Source: DATGSL01 sp964645585
GTDB lineage: Bacteria; Verrucomicrobiota; Verrucomicrobiia; Opitutales; T3Sed10-336
Assembly (NCBI GenBank): GCA_964645585.1
Contig: CAZYAN010000021.1
Location: forward strand, 1 to 64,000
Direction: 5' to 3'
Length of the DNA: 64,000 bases
Position numbers and translations under genes: made by a program
Notes under the pieces: model-generated
The model's database searches: none
Told to the model about the DNA's origin: nothing
What the model saw: only the letters and a program-made list of their open reading frames with translations
In this document: in pieces, positions 35,511-44,561 of the stretch
Layout: the number at the start of each line of letters is the position of its first letter
Numbering within the stretch: position 1 is the stretch's first letter

Positions 35511-35592
35511 AAAGCGGGCAGCCGCTCCCTGCCGCTGGTCCGCGTAATAAAGCGGCAAAATGCAAGATGCCGCTTCCGCGTTTCGGGCTCAG
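35511..35592 (+). repeat. Dispersed intergenic repeat, family A, copy 1
   Basis: About 80 bases containing GCGGGCAGCCGCT, CGCTGGTCCGCGTAATAAAG and the inverted arms GCGGCA / TGCCGC. It aligns along its length with 50326-50403. It sits between hisD and hisC and does not code. Confidence 0.75.
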
Positions 35593-35689
35593 GCTGTGCC
35601 GCGCGGCGCGGCGATTATCCTTGCGTGGGCGGGTCGAATCGGCGAGTTCCTTTCTTGGCGGGTTTGCCCTGAACTTGTCGAGGTGATTG

Positions 35690-36787
35690 ATGAACGTGAA
35701 GTCGTTTGAACAACTTGCGCTCCCGCACGTGCGGAGCTTGCATCCGTACACGCCCGGACTCCAGCCGAAGGAGGGCGAATGGGTCAAGCTGAACACGAAT
35801 GAGAATCCGTATCCGCCGAGTCCGCGCGTGGAGAAGGCGATAATCGCGGAGGCTCGAGGCGAAAAGATGCGCCTTTATCCGGATCCCCGGAGCGGCCGGC
35901 TCCGGGAGGCGGTGGCGAGGCTGTACGGGTGGACGGCGGACGGCGTCTGCATCGGGAATGGTTCGGACGATGTTCTCAACCTTCTAACACGCGCCTTTTG
36001 CAGCCGTCAGCAGCCGGCGGTCGCAACGTTTCCGGGATATTCGCTCTATCCGGTCCTGGTCGGGATCAACGATGGCCGGTATATCGAAATACCTTTCGAT
36101 CGGGAGATGCGGCTGGATGTGAAAAAGATCGCGGCGGCCGACGCGAACATCCTTTTCCTGACATCGCCCAATGCCCCGACGGGCGTCGGGTTTTCGAATA
36201 CGCAGGTCGATCAATTGGCGCGGCAGTTCGATGGTGTCGTCGTTGTCGATGAAGCGTACGCGGATTTCGCCGAAGAAACAGCGGTCCCGCTGCTGAAGGA
36301 GCATCGGAATTTGTGCATCACCCGCACCTTCTCCAAGTCGTACGGCCTGGCGGGACTGCGCGTCGGCTTTCTGCTTGGGGATCCCGGGTTGATCGAAATC
36401 GTCGACCGCGTTCGCGACAGTTACAACGTGAACCGTCTTTCGCAGGCAGGCGCTTTGGCGGCGCTGGAGGACCAGGAGTATTTTTCCGCGATTGTCGGAA
36501 AGATTAAATACACGCGGGATTTTTACCGGGAGGAGTTTCGGAAGCGCGGCTGGTTCACCTATCCGAGTCAGACGAACTTCCTGTTTACCGAGCCGCGCGA
36601 CAGTCGAGGCAAGAGCGGCCGCGACGTGGCTGAATCGCTGTATCAGTTTCTTTATAATAAGAAGATCCTGGTCCGATACTTCGGGAGTCACGACTTGACC
36701 TCCTCCTTCCTGCGAATCACTGTGGGCAGCGAGCCCGAGATGTTGATTTTGTCGGAGGCGATTGACGAATGGGTAAGCAGCGAATAG
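35690..36787 (+). CDS. hisC: Histidinol-phosphate aminotransferase
   Basis: 365 aa. This PLP enzyme of histidine synthesis shows LNTNENPYPPSP, GNGSDDVLNL, TSPNAPTGV, VVDEAYADF and the PLP-lysine motif TFSKSYGLAGLRVGF. The ATG at 35690 has AGGTGA 3 bases upstream; the TTG before it is not needed. It overlaps hisB by 19 bases, so the two are coupled. Confidence 0.96.
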   Translation: MNVKSFEQLALPHVRSLHPYTPGLQPKEGEWVKLNTNENPYPPSPRVEKAIIAEARGEKMRLYPDPRSGRLREAVARLYGWTADGVCIGNGSDDVLNLLTRAFCSRQQPAVATFPGYSLYPVLVGINDGRYIEIPFDREMRLDVKKIAAADANILFLTSPNAPTGVGFSNTQVDQLARQFDGVVVVDEAYADFAEETAVPLLKEHRNLCITRTFSKSYGLAGLRVGFLLGDPGLIEIVDRVRDSYNVNRLSQAGALAALEDQEYFSAIVGKIKYTRDFYREEFRKRGWFTYPSQTNFLFTEPRDSRGKSGRDVAESLYQFLYNKKILVRYFGSHDLTSSFLRITVGSEPEMLILSEAIDEWVSSE

Positions 36788-37368
36788 TCGAGATGACACG
36801 CGAGACCGCGGAAACGCGGATTTCGATGCGTTTAAATGTCGATGGAACTGGAAAGTCGGCCATTGCGACCGGCGTCCCGTTTTTCGATCACATGCTGGTG
36901 CTGTTTGCGAAGCACGGTTTGTTCGACCTTGAGGTGAAGGCCGACGGGGACATTGATGTCGACTATCATCACACGGTCGAGGATGTCGGGCTGGTTCTCG
37001 GTGCGCTTTTCAAACAGGCGGTGGGCGAGAAAATGGGGATTCGGCGCTATGGGTTTTTTATCCTCCCGATGGATGAATCCTTGGCACGGGTGGCGCTCGA
37101 TTTCAGCAATCGACCTGTTCTCGTGTATGACGTTCGGGCGAAGAATTATTTGGTCCGCGACTTCAATCTTCTCCTGATCAAAGAGTTCTTTCGCGCGTTC
37201 ACCAACGCGGCCGGATTGAACCTGCACGTGAAGCTTGAATACGGCGAAGAGCCGCACCACATCGCTGAGTGTCTCTTTAAATGCCTCGCGAAGGCGCTTG
37301 ATGTCGCGACGCAGGTGGATCCGCGCGTGCCGGAGAGTCTGCCATCCAGCAAAGGCACGCTCGTTTAA
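36769..37368 (+). CDS. hisB: Imidazoleglycerol-phosphate dehydratase
   Basis: 199 aa, the monofunctional form with no histidinol-phosphatase part. Conserved metal-binding histidines appear in GVPFFDHMLVLFAKHG, DYHHTVEDVG and EPHHIAECLFKCLAKAL. The start at 36769 overlaps hisC; ATG 36793 (MTRETAET) is the alternative and gives a more typical N-terminus. A glycosyltransferase gene follows after 33 bases on the same strand, probably in the same transcript. Confidence 0.96.
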   Translation: MGKQRIVEMTRETAETRISMRLNVDGTGKSAIATGVPFFDHMLVLFAKHGLFDLEVKADGDIDVDYHHTVEDVGLVLGALFKQAVGEKMGIRRYGFFILPMDESLARVALDFSNRPVLVYDVRAKNYLVRDFNLLLIKEFFRAFTNAAGLNLHVKLEYGEEPHHIAECLFKCLAKALDVATQVDPRVPESLPSSKGTLV

Positions 37369-37401
37369 GCTGGATTCGCCGGATTTGCTTTAGGAGCCGG
37401 T

Positions 37402-38448
37402 ATGAGCGGAGAGGCGGATTCGAAGATGCGTGTCGCGATGCTGGCGCCAATTTCATGGCGGACGCCGCCGCGCCATTACGGTCCTTGGGAGCTGGTCGTT
37501 TCGCTGTTGACCGAGGGGCTGGTCGAACGCGGCATTGACGTCACGCTGTTCGCGACAGCCGACTCGGTCACCCGCGCGAATCTGGCTGCTGTTTGCCCGC
37601 GGCCGTACAGCGAGGACCCGTCGCTCGATCCGAAAGTTTGGGAATGCCTGCACATCTCGGCAGTGTTCGAAAGGGCCGACGAGTTTGACCTGATTCACAA
37701 CCACTTTGATTTTCTCCCGCTCACCTACGCGGGGCTGGTCGCCACGCCGGTTGTGACAACGATTCACGGATTTTCGAGCGAGCGCATCCTTCCGGTGTAC
37801 CGAAAGTACAACGGCAGGTCGAATATTCACTACGTTTCGATCAGCCATTCCGACCGGAGTCCGGATCTGCGGTATATCGGGAATGTTTATCACGGCATCG
37901 ATCTCAGCCAGTTTCCCGATGGCGAGAAGAAGGACGACTATCTGTTGTTCTGGGGCCGGATTCATCCCGATAAAGGGGCGGCCGAGGCGATCGAATTCGC
38001 GCGAGCGGCCGGAAAGCGGCTGGTTATGGCCGGCATTGTTCAGGATGAAGATTATTTCGACCGCGAAGTGCGGCCGCATATCGACGGCGAGCAGGTGGTT
38101 TACCTGGGACCGGTCGGCCCGGACCGGCGGCCCGAGGTCCTTGGCCGGGCGACGGCGCTCTTGCATTTGATCAATTTTGAGGAGCCGTTCGGCTTGAGTG
38201 TCGTGGAATCGCTCGCGTGCGGAACACCAGTCATCGCGAGCCCCCGGGGATCGATGCCGGAGATCTTGGAAGCGGGTGTCACCGGTGCCTTCTGGACCGG
38301 AAAAGAGTCCCCGCGGGAGCTCGTTGAGGAAGTGGCCCGCTTGGATGCGACGGTCATGCGGAACGTCGTCGAAAAGCGCTTCAGCCGGGACCGCATGGCT
38401 GAGGATTACCTGACCATCTACCGGCGAATTCTCACGCAATCCGCTTGA
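37402..38448 (+). CDS. GT4-family glycosyltransferase
   Basis: 348 aa with a GT-B fold. The N-terminal half has LAPISWRTPPRHYGPWELVVSLL and EFDLIHNHFDF. The C-terminal donor-binding half has FWGRIHPDKG, then EEPFGLSVVESLACGTPVIAS (E-x7-E motif) and GSMPEILEAGVTGAF. It starts 33 bases after hisB with a good AGGAG site. It is cytosolic, and the donor is probably a nucleotide sugar such as GDP-mannose, inferred only from the GH130 gene nearby. The next gene encodes a second GT4 protein. Confidence 0.9.
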   Translation: MSGEADSKMRVAMLAPISWRTPPRHYGPWELVVSLLTEGLVERGIDVTLFATADSVTRANLAAVCPRPYSEDPSLDPKVWECLHISAVFERADEFDLIHNHFDFLPLTYAGLVATPVVTTIHGFSSERILPVYRKYNGRSNIHYVSISHSDRSPDLRYIGNVYHGIDLSQFPDGEKKDDYLLFWGRIHPDKGAAEAIEFARAAGKRLVMAGIVQDEDYFDREVRPHIDGEQVVYLGPVGPDRRPEVLGRATALLHLINFEEPFGLSVVESLACGTPVIASPRGSMPEILEAGVTGAFWTGKESPRELVEEVARLDATVMRNVVEKRFSRDRMAEDYLTIYRRILTQSA

Positions 38449-38497
38449 TATAATTTTATTACTGCCTTTCAATGAGGAGCTTAAAGTAGGAGCCGAC

Positions 38498-38526
38498 TTG
38501 ACACGGGACGAGTTTTCGAGTAGGTA
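38498..38526 (+). promoter_or_regulatory. Sigma-70-type promoter before the second glycosyltransferase
   Basis: TTGACA (38498-38503), a 17-base spacer and TAGGTA (38521-38526). The ATG is at 38539, so the leader would be only about 6 bases. It gives the GT4/GH130 pair expression independent of the his genes. Confidence 0.45.
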
Positions 38527-38538
38527 ACCGGATCGGTT

Positions 38539-40887
38539 ATGGACACGACATCATCGTTTCGACGGATCGCTTTTTTGGGGGATTACGCGCCGCGCCAGTG
38601 CGGGATCGCGACATTTACGACGGATATCTGCGAAGCTGTGGTTGCCGCATATCCCGAAACCGTTTGCATCGCGGTGCCTGTTACGGACCGGCCCGAGGGC
38701 TACGACTACCCGCCGCGGGTCCGGTTTGAGATCCGCGAGCAGGAAATCGCCTCGTATCGCCAAGCGGCGGATTTTCTGAATATCAACAATGTCGAGCTGG
38801 TCTGCGTGCAGCATGAATACGGCATTTACGGCGGGCGGTCTGGCAGCCACCTTCTCGCATTGCTTGAAGAGCTGCAGATGCCTGTTGTGACGACGCTCCA
38901 TACGGTTTTGAAAGATCCAACGGATGAGCAGCGGAGCGTTTTGCGGAAAATCGCGGCTCGCAGCAACCGGCTGGTCGTCATGGCGGAGAAGGGTGTAGCG
39001 CTGCTGAAGGAGTCGTTCGGGATCGACCCCTCGAAGGTCGATGTGATCCCGCACGGAATTCCGGATGTTCCGTTCACCGACCCGACCTTTTACAAAGATC
39101 AGTTTGGGGTGGAAGGAAAGATTGTGCTTCTGACCTTCGGGCTCCTGTCGCCAAACAAAGGGATCGAGCACATGATTCAGGCTTTGCCGGCGATTCTGGA
39201 AAAATACCCGAACGTCGTGTATCTGGTGCTGGGCGCGACGCATCCGAATCTGGTTGCGAAGGAGGGGGAAAGTTACCGGCTCTCCCTGCAGCGGCTTGCT
39301 GAGGCTCGCGGCGTGCAGGACCATGTCATTTTCTACAATCGGTTTGTAAGTCTTGCTGAACTGACCGAATTTATTGGCGTGGCGGATATTTATGTGACGC
39401 CGTATTTGAACGAAGCCCAGATCACGTCGGGCACGCTCGCTTATTCCTTTGGTTCGGGAAAGGCCGTCGTCTCGACGCCGTACTGGCACGCTGAGGAGCT
39501 GCTGGGGGACGGTCGAGGAGTGCTGGTTCCGTTTGGGAACAGCGAAGCGCTGGCGACGAATATTATCGATTTGCTCGACGATGATCACCGCAGGCATGCG
39601 ATGCGCAAAAACGCCTATTTAGCGGGGCGGGAGTTTATTTGGCCCGAGGTCGCAAAACGCTACATGGAGAGTTTTGAGCGGGCTCGGATGGGGTGGGAGA
39701 TGAAGCCGCGAAAGGCATTCGCGGCTCGCACGCTTTCCAATCAGCCTTACCAGTTGCCCCCGCTGAAACTCGATCATTTGCGGACGCTGACGGACGATAC
39801 TGGAATCTTTCAGCATGCGGTATTCGACGTTCCCAACTACGACCACGGCTACTGCACGGATGACAACGCTCGCGCTTACATTCTCACGGTTCTTTTGGAA
39901 GAATCCGGGAATTGGCGGGGCGGACCGGGGGAGGATTTGGCGTCGACGTACCTGGCCTTCCTCTGGCACGCATTCGATTCGGAAACGAAGTATTTTCGAA
40001 ACTTCATGAGTTACGACCGGCGCTGGCTCGAAGCGCGCGGGTCCGAAGACAGCCATGGCCGCGCCCTTTGGGCATTGGGCACGGCGCTCGGACGAAGCGT
40101 CCATGAAGGGCACAGGCAGCTTGCCGGGCAAATTTTTGAACAAGCGCTGCCGCGGGCGCTCGATTTCACCTCGCCGCGTGCCTGGGCATTCGGCCTTATT
40201 GCGGTGCAGGAATACATGCGCCGCTTCTCCGGGGATCGCGCCTTTCATCAGATCCGCCTGGAACTGACCGATCGGCTGGTCAACCAGTACGAAACGATGT
40301 CCGGCCCGGACTGGCCGTGGTTTGAAGACATTGTCGCCTACGATAACGCGAAACTCAGTCACGCGCTGATTCTGAGCGGTTATTGGACGCAGAACGCACG
40401 GGCGTATGAGATCGGCTTGGAATCACTGCGCTGGCTGACGGAGATTCAAACCGGTTCTTCCGGCTGTTTCAGTCCGGTCGGATGCAACGGCTTTTATCGG
40501 CGCGGCGCTGAAATGGCGCGATTCGATCAGCAGCCGCTGGAAGCGCACGCGATGACGTCGGCGTGCTTGGAGGCTTTCCGCCTCACCGGCGACCGCTTTT
40601 GGTTTCAAGAGGCCGCGCGCGCCTTCGAATGGTTCCTCGGAAGAAACGAGCTTGGACTTCCGCTGTATGACGCGGCGACTGGCGGCGGCCGGGACGGCTT
40701 GCATCCGGATCGCGTGAATCAGAACGAAGGAGCGGAATCGACACTCTGCTTCTATCTTAGCCGTATTGAAATGGAACTCGCCCAGCACGTGGTTCGCCCG
40801 GCGATGGACAGCGACGGCGAAAAGGAAAAAGAGAGCACGCCGCCCGCGCGGCACCAACGACGCGGGGATCCCGCTCCGGTACGATGA
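38539..40887 (+). CDS. GT4 glycosyltransferase fused to an alpha-helical (alpha/alpha)6-like domain
   Basis: 782 aa. Residues 1-385 are a GT-B glycosyltransferase: FLGDYAPRQCGIATFTTDIC, VQHEYGIYGGRSGSHLLAL, VIPHGIPD, TFGLLSPNKGIEHMIQAL and the acidic YLNEAQITSGTLAYSFGSGKAV region. After a linker (about 385-405), residues 405-760 form a helical domain with repeated aromatic/acidic motifs: NYDHGYCTDDNARAYI, SYDRRWLEARGSEDSHGRALWALG and DWPWFEDIVAYDNAKLSHALI. The pattern suits an (alpha/alpha)6 sugar-active barrel, but its activity is unknown. Its stop overlaps the GH130 start (ATGA). Confidence 0.82.
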   Translation: MDTTSSFRRIAFLGDYAPRQCGIATFTTDICEAVVAAYPETVCIAVPVTDRPEGYDYPPRVRFEIREQEIASYRQAADFLNINNVELVCVQHEYGIYGGRSGSHLLALLEELQMPVVTTLHTVLKDPTDEQRSVLRKIAARSNRLVVMAEKGVALLKESFGIDPSKVDVIPHGIPDVPFTDPTFYKDQFGVEGKIVLLTFGLLSPNKGIEHMIQALPAILEKYPNVVYLVLGATHPNLVAKEGESYRLSLQRLAEARGVQDHVIFYNRFVSLAELTEFIGVADIYVTPYLNEAQITSGTLAYSFGSGKAVVSTPYWHAEELLGDGRGVLVPFGNSEALATNIIDLLDDDHRRHAMRKNAYLAGREFIWPEVAKRYMESFERARMGWEMKPRKAFAARTLSNQPYQLPPLKLDHLRTLTDDTGIFQHAVFDVPNYDHGYCTDDNARAYILTVLLEESGNWRGGPGEDLASTYLAFLWHAFDSETKYFRNFMSYDRRWLEARGSEDSHGRALWALGTALGRSVHEGHRQLAGQIFEQALPRALDFTSPRAWAFGLIAVQEYMRRFSGDRAFHQIRLELTDRLVNQYETMSGPDWPWFEDIVAYDNAKLSHALILSGYWTQNARAYEIGLESLRWLTEIQTGSSGCFSPVGCNGFYRRGAEMARFDQQPLEAHAMTSACLEAFRLTGDRFWFQEAARAFEWFLGRNELGLPLYDAATGGGRDGLHPDRVNQNEGAESTLCFYLSRIEMELAQHVVRPAMDSDGEKEKESTPPARHQRRGDPAPVR

Positions 40888-42368
40888 TGAACGTAACGCA
40901 TGCGGTCACATCAAGTCTAGCTGTACGGCGCCTGTCGGTATTGATCCGTCCGATCAGGGACCGCGTGCTGATTCGCCCCTTCTTTCCGGGCGGGCGCGAA
41001 CGGCAGGCGGCGATTGCCGAACGGGTTCTCTCGCTGGATGAACGGACGGCGAGTCAGATACTTGACGCCGTTTTGTCGGAATTCAGTGATCGGCACTTTG
41101 ACGTCGAGAAGATCTTCCGCCGTCATTACGAGCGACTGAGAATGAACGTGCCGATCGAGCAAGAGCTGTCCGATATGCGGCAGTTGCTTCTCGGGGCGTA
41201 TTTTACGAGTGAATACGCACTGGAGTCCGCGGCACTTTTCAATCCTTCGATCGTGCCGCATCCCGACCAAAGCCGGCTTCCTGAAGGAGCGGCTCGGTTT
41301 ATTGTAAGCCTGCGGGCTACCGGCGAGGGTCATATTTCATCGATCGAGTTTCGGTCGGGAACCATATCGATAAATGGCGAGGTGCGAATCGAGCCGCCAG
41401 GAAAGTTTGTTACCGAGCCCGATTTCCTGCCGGATCCTGAGTACCAGCGGGAGGTCTTTGCCGATAAATTGCGCGAAATCGGCGAGCGCAGCGCCATTAC
41501 CCGAGACATTCTCGAGCGACTGCCGGAAAGGTTCTCGCGGACACAATTGGCAGAGGCAATGGATCGTTTGCGCCAGCAGCGATGTGATGGGCTCGAGCTG
41601 GACGAAGATGTATCTCTGTCCGCGATTCAGTGGCTCGCGGACGCGAATTACGATCTCGCCTTCACGGAAGGGCAGCGGCTGTCAGAGCGCGTGATTTTTC
41701 CGCTGTCGTGCAACGAGAGCAACGGAATCGAGGACGCGCGCTTCGTCCGGTTTGTCGATGACGACACGGGTGAGGTTGTCTATTACGCAACCTATACCGC
41801 ATTCAATGGTGAAGTGATTTTGCCGCAGATTTTAGAGACACGCGATTTTCGGCATTTTCGCATCCGGACGCTTGTCGGCGCCGCGGCCAGAAACAAAGGC
41901 ATGGCGCTCTTCCCGCGTCGCGTTGATGGCCGCTATGCGATGATCGGGCGGCAGGACAACGAAAACATGTTTTTGATGTATTCGAATCACCCGTATCACT
42001 GGCGGGAAGCGACGAGGATACTGGTTCCGACCGAGCCTTGGGAGTTCGTGCAAATCGGCAACTGCGGATCGCCAATCGAGACGGATCAAGGATGGCTGCT
42101 GCTCACCCATGGGGTTGGCCCGATGCGCAGGTATTGTATCGGCGCGGTTTTGCTGGACTTGCATGATCCCAGGAAAGTGATCGGAAGGTTGCGGGAGCCG
42201 CTGTTGCAACCGACTGGCGTCGAGCGCGAGGGTTATGTGCCAAATGTCGTCTACAGTTGCGGCGGCATGGTCCATCGGGATTTTCTTGTGCTTCCGTATG
42301 CGATGTCGGACTATGCCAGCAGCGTTGCGATTGTGAGCATGAAGGAATTGCTGAACGCGATGGAGTAG
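40884..42368 (+). CDS. GH130-family glycosidase/phosphorylase
   Basis: 494 aa. GH130 signatures are FNPSIVPHPD, NGIEDARFVRF with likely catalytic D284, YYATYTAFNG, KGMALFPRR, WEFVQIGNCGSPIETDQGWLLLTHGVG and the final VPNVVYSCGG. Family members act on beta-mannosides, either by phosphorolysis or hydrolysis. About 65 residues between the first blade and the catalytic blade (near 180-245) form a helical insert that shorter GH130 enzymes lack. Overlap with the preceding gene suggests that both act on the same glycan. Confidence 0.88.
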   Translation: MMNVTHAVTSSLAVRRLSVLIRPIRDRVLIRPFFPGGRERQAAIAERVLSLDERTASQILDAVLSEFSDRHFDVEKIFRRHYERLRMNVPIEQELSDMRQLLLGAYFTSEYALESAALFNPSIVPHPDQSRLPEGAARFIVSLRATGEGHISSIEFRSGTISINGEVRIEPPGKFVTEPDFLPDPEYQREVFADKLREIGERSAITRDILERLPERFSRTQLAEAMDRLRQQRCDGLELDEDVSLSAIQWLADANYDLAFTEGQRLSERVIFPLSCNESNGIEDARFVRFVDDDTGEVVYYATYTAFNGEVILPQILETRDFRHFRIRTLVGAAARNKGMALFPRRVDGRYAMIGRQDNENMFLMYSNHPYHWREATRILVPTEPWEFVQIGNCGSPIETDQGWLLLTHGVGPMRRYCIGAVLLDLHDPRKVIGRLREPLLQPTGVEREGYVPNVVYSCGGMVHRDFLVLPYAMSDYASSVAIVSMKELLNAME

Positions 42369-42390
42369 GGCAAACGCTCCCGCAGCTTGA

Positions 42391-44532
42391 TTATTTAAAC
42401 CGGGAGTTACGGTTTCGGTCTGGCTCCAGGCGAAAGATCTTGAGGCGATAAAACCGGGGCGAATTCGAGATCGATTCAGATTCGGCAGTAATTGTTTCCT
42501 CAGCGATTGGATCCGCCGAGGAATAAGGTGCGTCGACACTCGTCCAGATTTCCTGCCATTCGCTCAGATCCGAAGAACGTTCCACGGCGTAAAGAAGATC
42601 GATCGCGCTGCCGACGCGCCAAAAGGTGAATGTTACACCGGAAGCGCTCCAAGTAAGACGCGGCGCGGCATCGGGCGAGGGCGTTAAGGGATCGGCCCCA
42701 AGAGCATATTCCAATAGGTTCGAAAGGCCATCGAAGTCGGGATCGGCATCGGCACCACTGATTGCAGGGTCGCTTGCGGCAGATGGTGCAAAGGTTTCGG
42801 CTCGCCATCTGTCGTATCCGCTGACGACCTCCGTTGGCGGAAGGATGTCGTCTCGTGAGCGCGGCATTAACTGGTATCCCGAGTCATAAGGCGGACCGCC
42901 GCTGGCAAACTGTGTAAAGATTCCAACGAGGTCGGCAGGGTATTCAGGTTCAGGATACAAAGCGACATCAGTAAACCGATTGAGATACACATCGAGCTCG
43001 CCGCCGCTTCCATCGGTGACGAGAATCGTGCCGTTCACGCCAGGGTCGGGCCATGGGGGACTCGCTGGGCTTTTTTCCGCCCGGACGATTCGGATCAGCC
43101 GTCCCTCCAGAGCTTCGGCGTTCGCGAGCAGATCAGCGATTGAATGAATCGGTGGCTCCAGAATTTCAGCCGGACCGAGGTCGATCCAGCCATCATTTCC
43201 GTCGATGGCGATCTCGGTGGCGCCGTTGATCTGTGTCAGGGTGCCGATTGCGAGGTATCGTCGTCCGGGCTCGGCGATCTTCCAAATCGCCGTGATGGGG
43301 TAATGAGTGACAGGAACCGCCGCGGAATCGTCTTGGATCCAAGTCAAGAAGGTGGTGACGCTTAGGGTCCCGACCGGAACGGCAGCGACTCCGATCACGG
43401 CGACGGTCTTTCCGAGCGCAAGCGGAATCCCGAGCGCGTCAACGGCACGCAAGGCCGCGATTGGAACCGGCATCCAGAGCTCGGGAGGCTTTGCAATGCG
43501 GCTCAACTCTTCGCCCGCGGCGGCGGTTTCGACTGCGGCGACACTTCGGCCCCACCCGTCGAGGTGAGCGGATGCGGGCGCGATGATTCCTTTGAGCAGG
43601 ATCTTCCCGCTAGCGTCTGATGAAACAGTCGCCCCGCTGATCGTGAGGCTTCGGCCGGCAACGGATGCCGCGGCGGTTTCGAATCCGGAACCGTCGAGAC
43701 TGATCCGATCGCGGGCAAGGCCGGTCCATCCATCCGGCAATTGAATCAAGACGGAAGAAATTGAGTCGGAACTGCCAGCCGGAACGGTCAATTCCATTCG
43801 CAGATCTTGAAGCTCGCCCGGAGAAAACACCGATGTATCGCGGAGGGGACTGCCGGTTGTCGCATTGGTCAGGATGACTTCGCCCGGTCCGGCGGTACCC
43901 GCGGTCGCCGTCGCGCGGAACTGGACGTTGTCGATACGGTTGTTTCCGGTGGAGGACGGATTTGTCGGGACTCCTCGGAGGACGAGACGCAACTTCACGA
44001 GGTCCGCATCGTGTATTTCAGCGACTGATGTGAAGTCGATTGTATAAATTTCGTAGCTGGATTCAGGCTGAATCGTGACGAGATGACTGTAAGGAGAGTC
44101 GCCGACGCTCCACCACCATTCGTGGTCGGTAAAGCCAGAGCTGGATCGGCGCGCGGCATAGGTGACGACGAGGTTTTGAAATCCCGCAAGGGAAACAGCG
44201 AACGTGAGATGGTTTCCTTCATTCGCTAATTCAGGACCATTTCGAACGGCGAGATCGCGTCCGGGGGGATCGGTCGCAAAGGCATTCGTGCTGGTTCCGG
44301 AAAAATCAGTCATCGTCTCCGGGAGCCAGTTGGCCGTCAGCGACCCGGTGCCGTGACTGGTCGCTAATTGACTTTCGAGGCCGGCTGGTTTGTTGAAGTT
44401 CCAGCCGGCGAGCAAATACGTGTTTCCTGCTTCGACCGGCTGCCCGGTATAGACGTCAATTTCGCCCGTCGCGGCCATGGGAAAAACGATGGCCAAGACG
44501 ATCGCCCGCAGGATTGGCGGAAGCGCTTTCAT
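42391..44532 (-). CDS. Secreted protein with beta-sandwich, OB-fold-like and shared C-terminal module
   Basis: 713 aa. The signal peptide is about 1-22. An N-terminal beta domain begins LLAGWNFNKPAGLE (about 38-210). An OB-fold-like segment (about 430-555) with GRRYLAIGTLTQING and GRLIRIVRAEKS resembles nuclease-associated OB domains. The DPDFDGLSNLLEYALGADPLTP calcium-type stretch and the module with YAVERSSDLSEW and FYRLKIF end the protein. There are no catalytic residues that I can name. It is probably a surface or exported structural protein. The gene is convergent with the GH130 gene, 22 bases away. Confidence 0.75.
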   Translation of the reverse strand: MKALPPILRAIVLAIVFPMAATGEIDVYTGQPVEAGNTYLLAGWNFNKPAGLESQLATSHGTGSLTANWLPETMTDFSGTSTNAFATDPPGRDLAVRNGPELANEGNHLTFAVSLAGFQNLVVTYAARRSSSGFTDHEWWWSVGDSPYSHLVTIQPESSYEIYTIDFTSVAEIHDADLVKLRLVLRGVPTNPSSTGNNRIDNVQFRATATAGTAGPGEVILTNATTGSPLRDTSVFSPGELQDLRMELTVPAGSSDSISSVLIQLPDGWTGLARDRISLDGSGFETAAASVAGRSLTISGATVSSDASGKILLKGIIAPASAHLDGWGRSVAAVETAAAGEELSRIAKPPELWMPVPIAALRAVDALGIPLALGKTVAVIGVAAVPVGTLSVTTFLTWIQDDSAAVPVTHYPITAIWKIAEPGRRYLAIGTLTQINGATEIAIDGNDGWIDLGPAEILEPPIHSIADLLANAEALEGRLIRIVRAEKSPASPPWPDPGVNGTILVTDGSGGELDVYLNRFTDVALYPEPEYPADLVGIFTQFASGGPPYDSGYQLMPRSRDDILPPTEVVSGYDRWRAETFAPSAASDPAISGADADPDFDGLSNLLEYALGADPLTPSPDAAPRLTWSASGVTFTFWRVGSAIDLLYAVERSSDLSEWQEIWTSVDAPYSSADPIAEETITAESESISNSPRFYRLKIFRLEPDRNRNSRFK

Positions 44533-44561
44533 CGGAAAGAAGCCTCCCGACTCGCTGCTTC

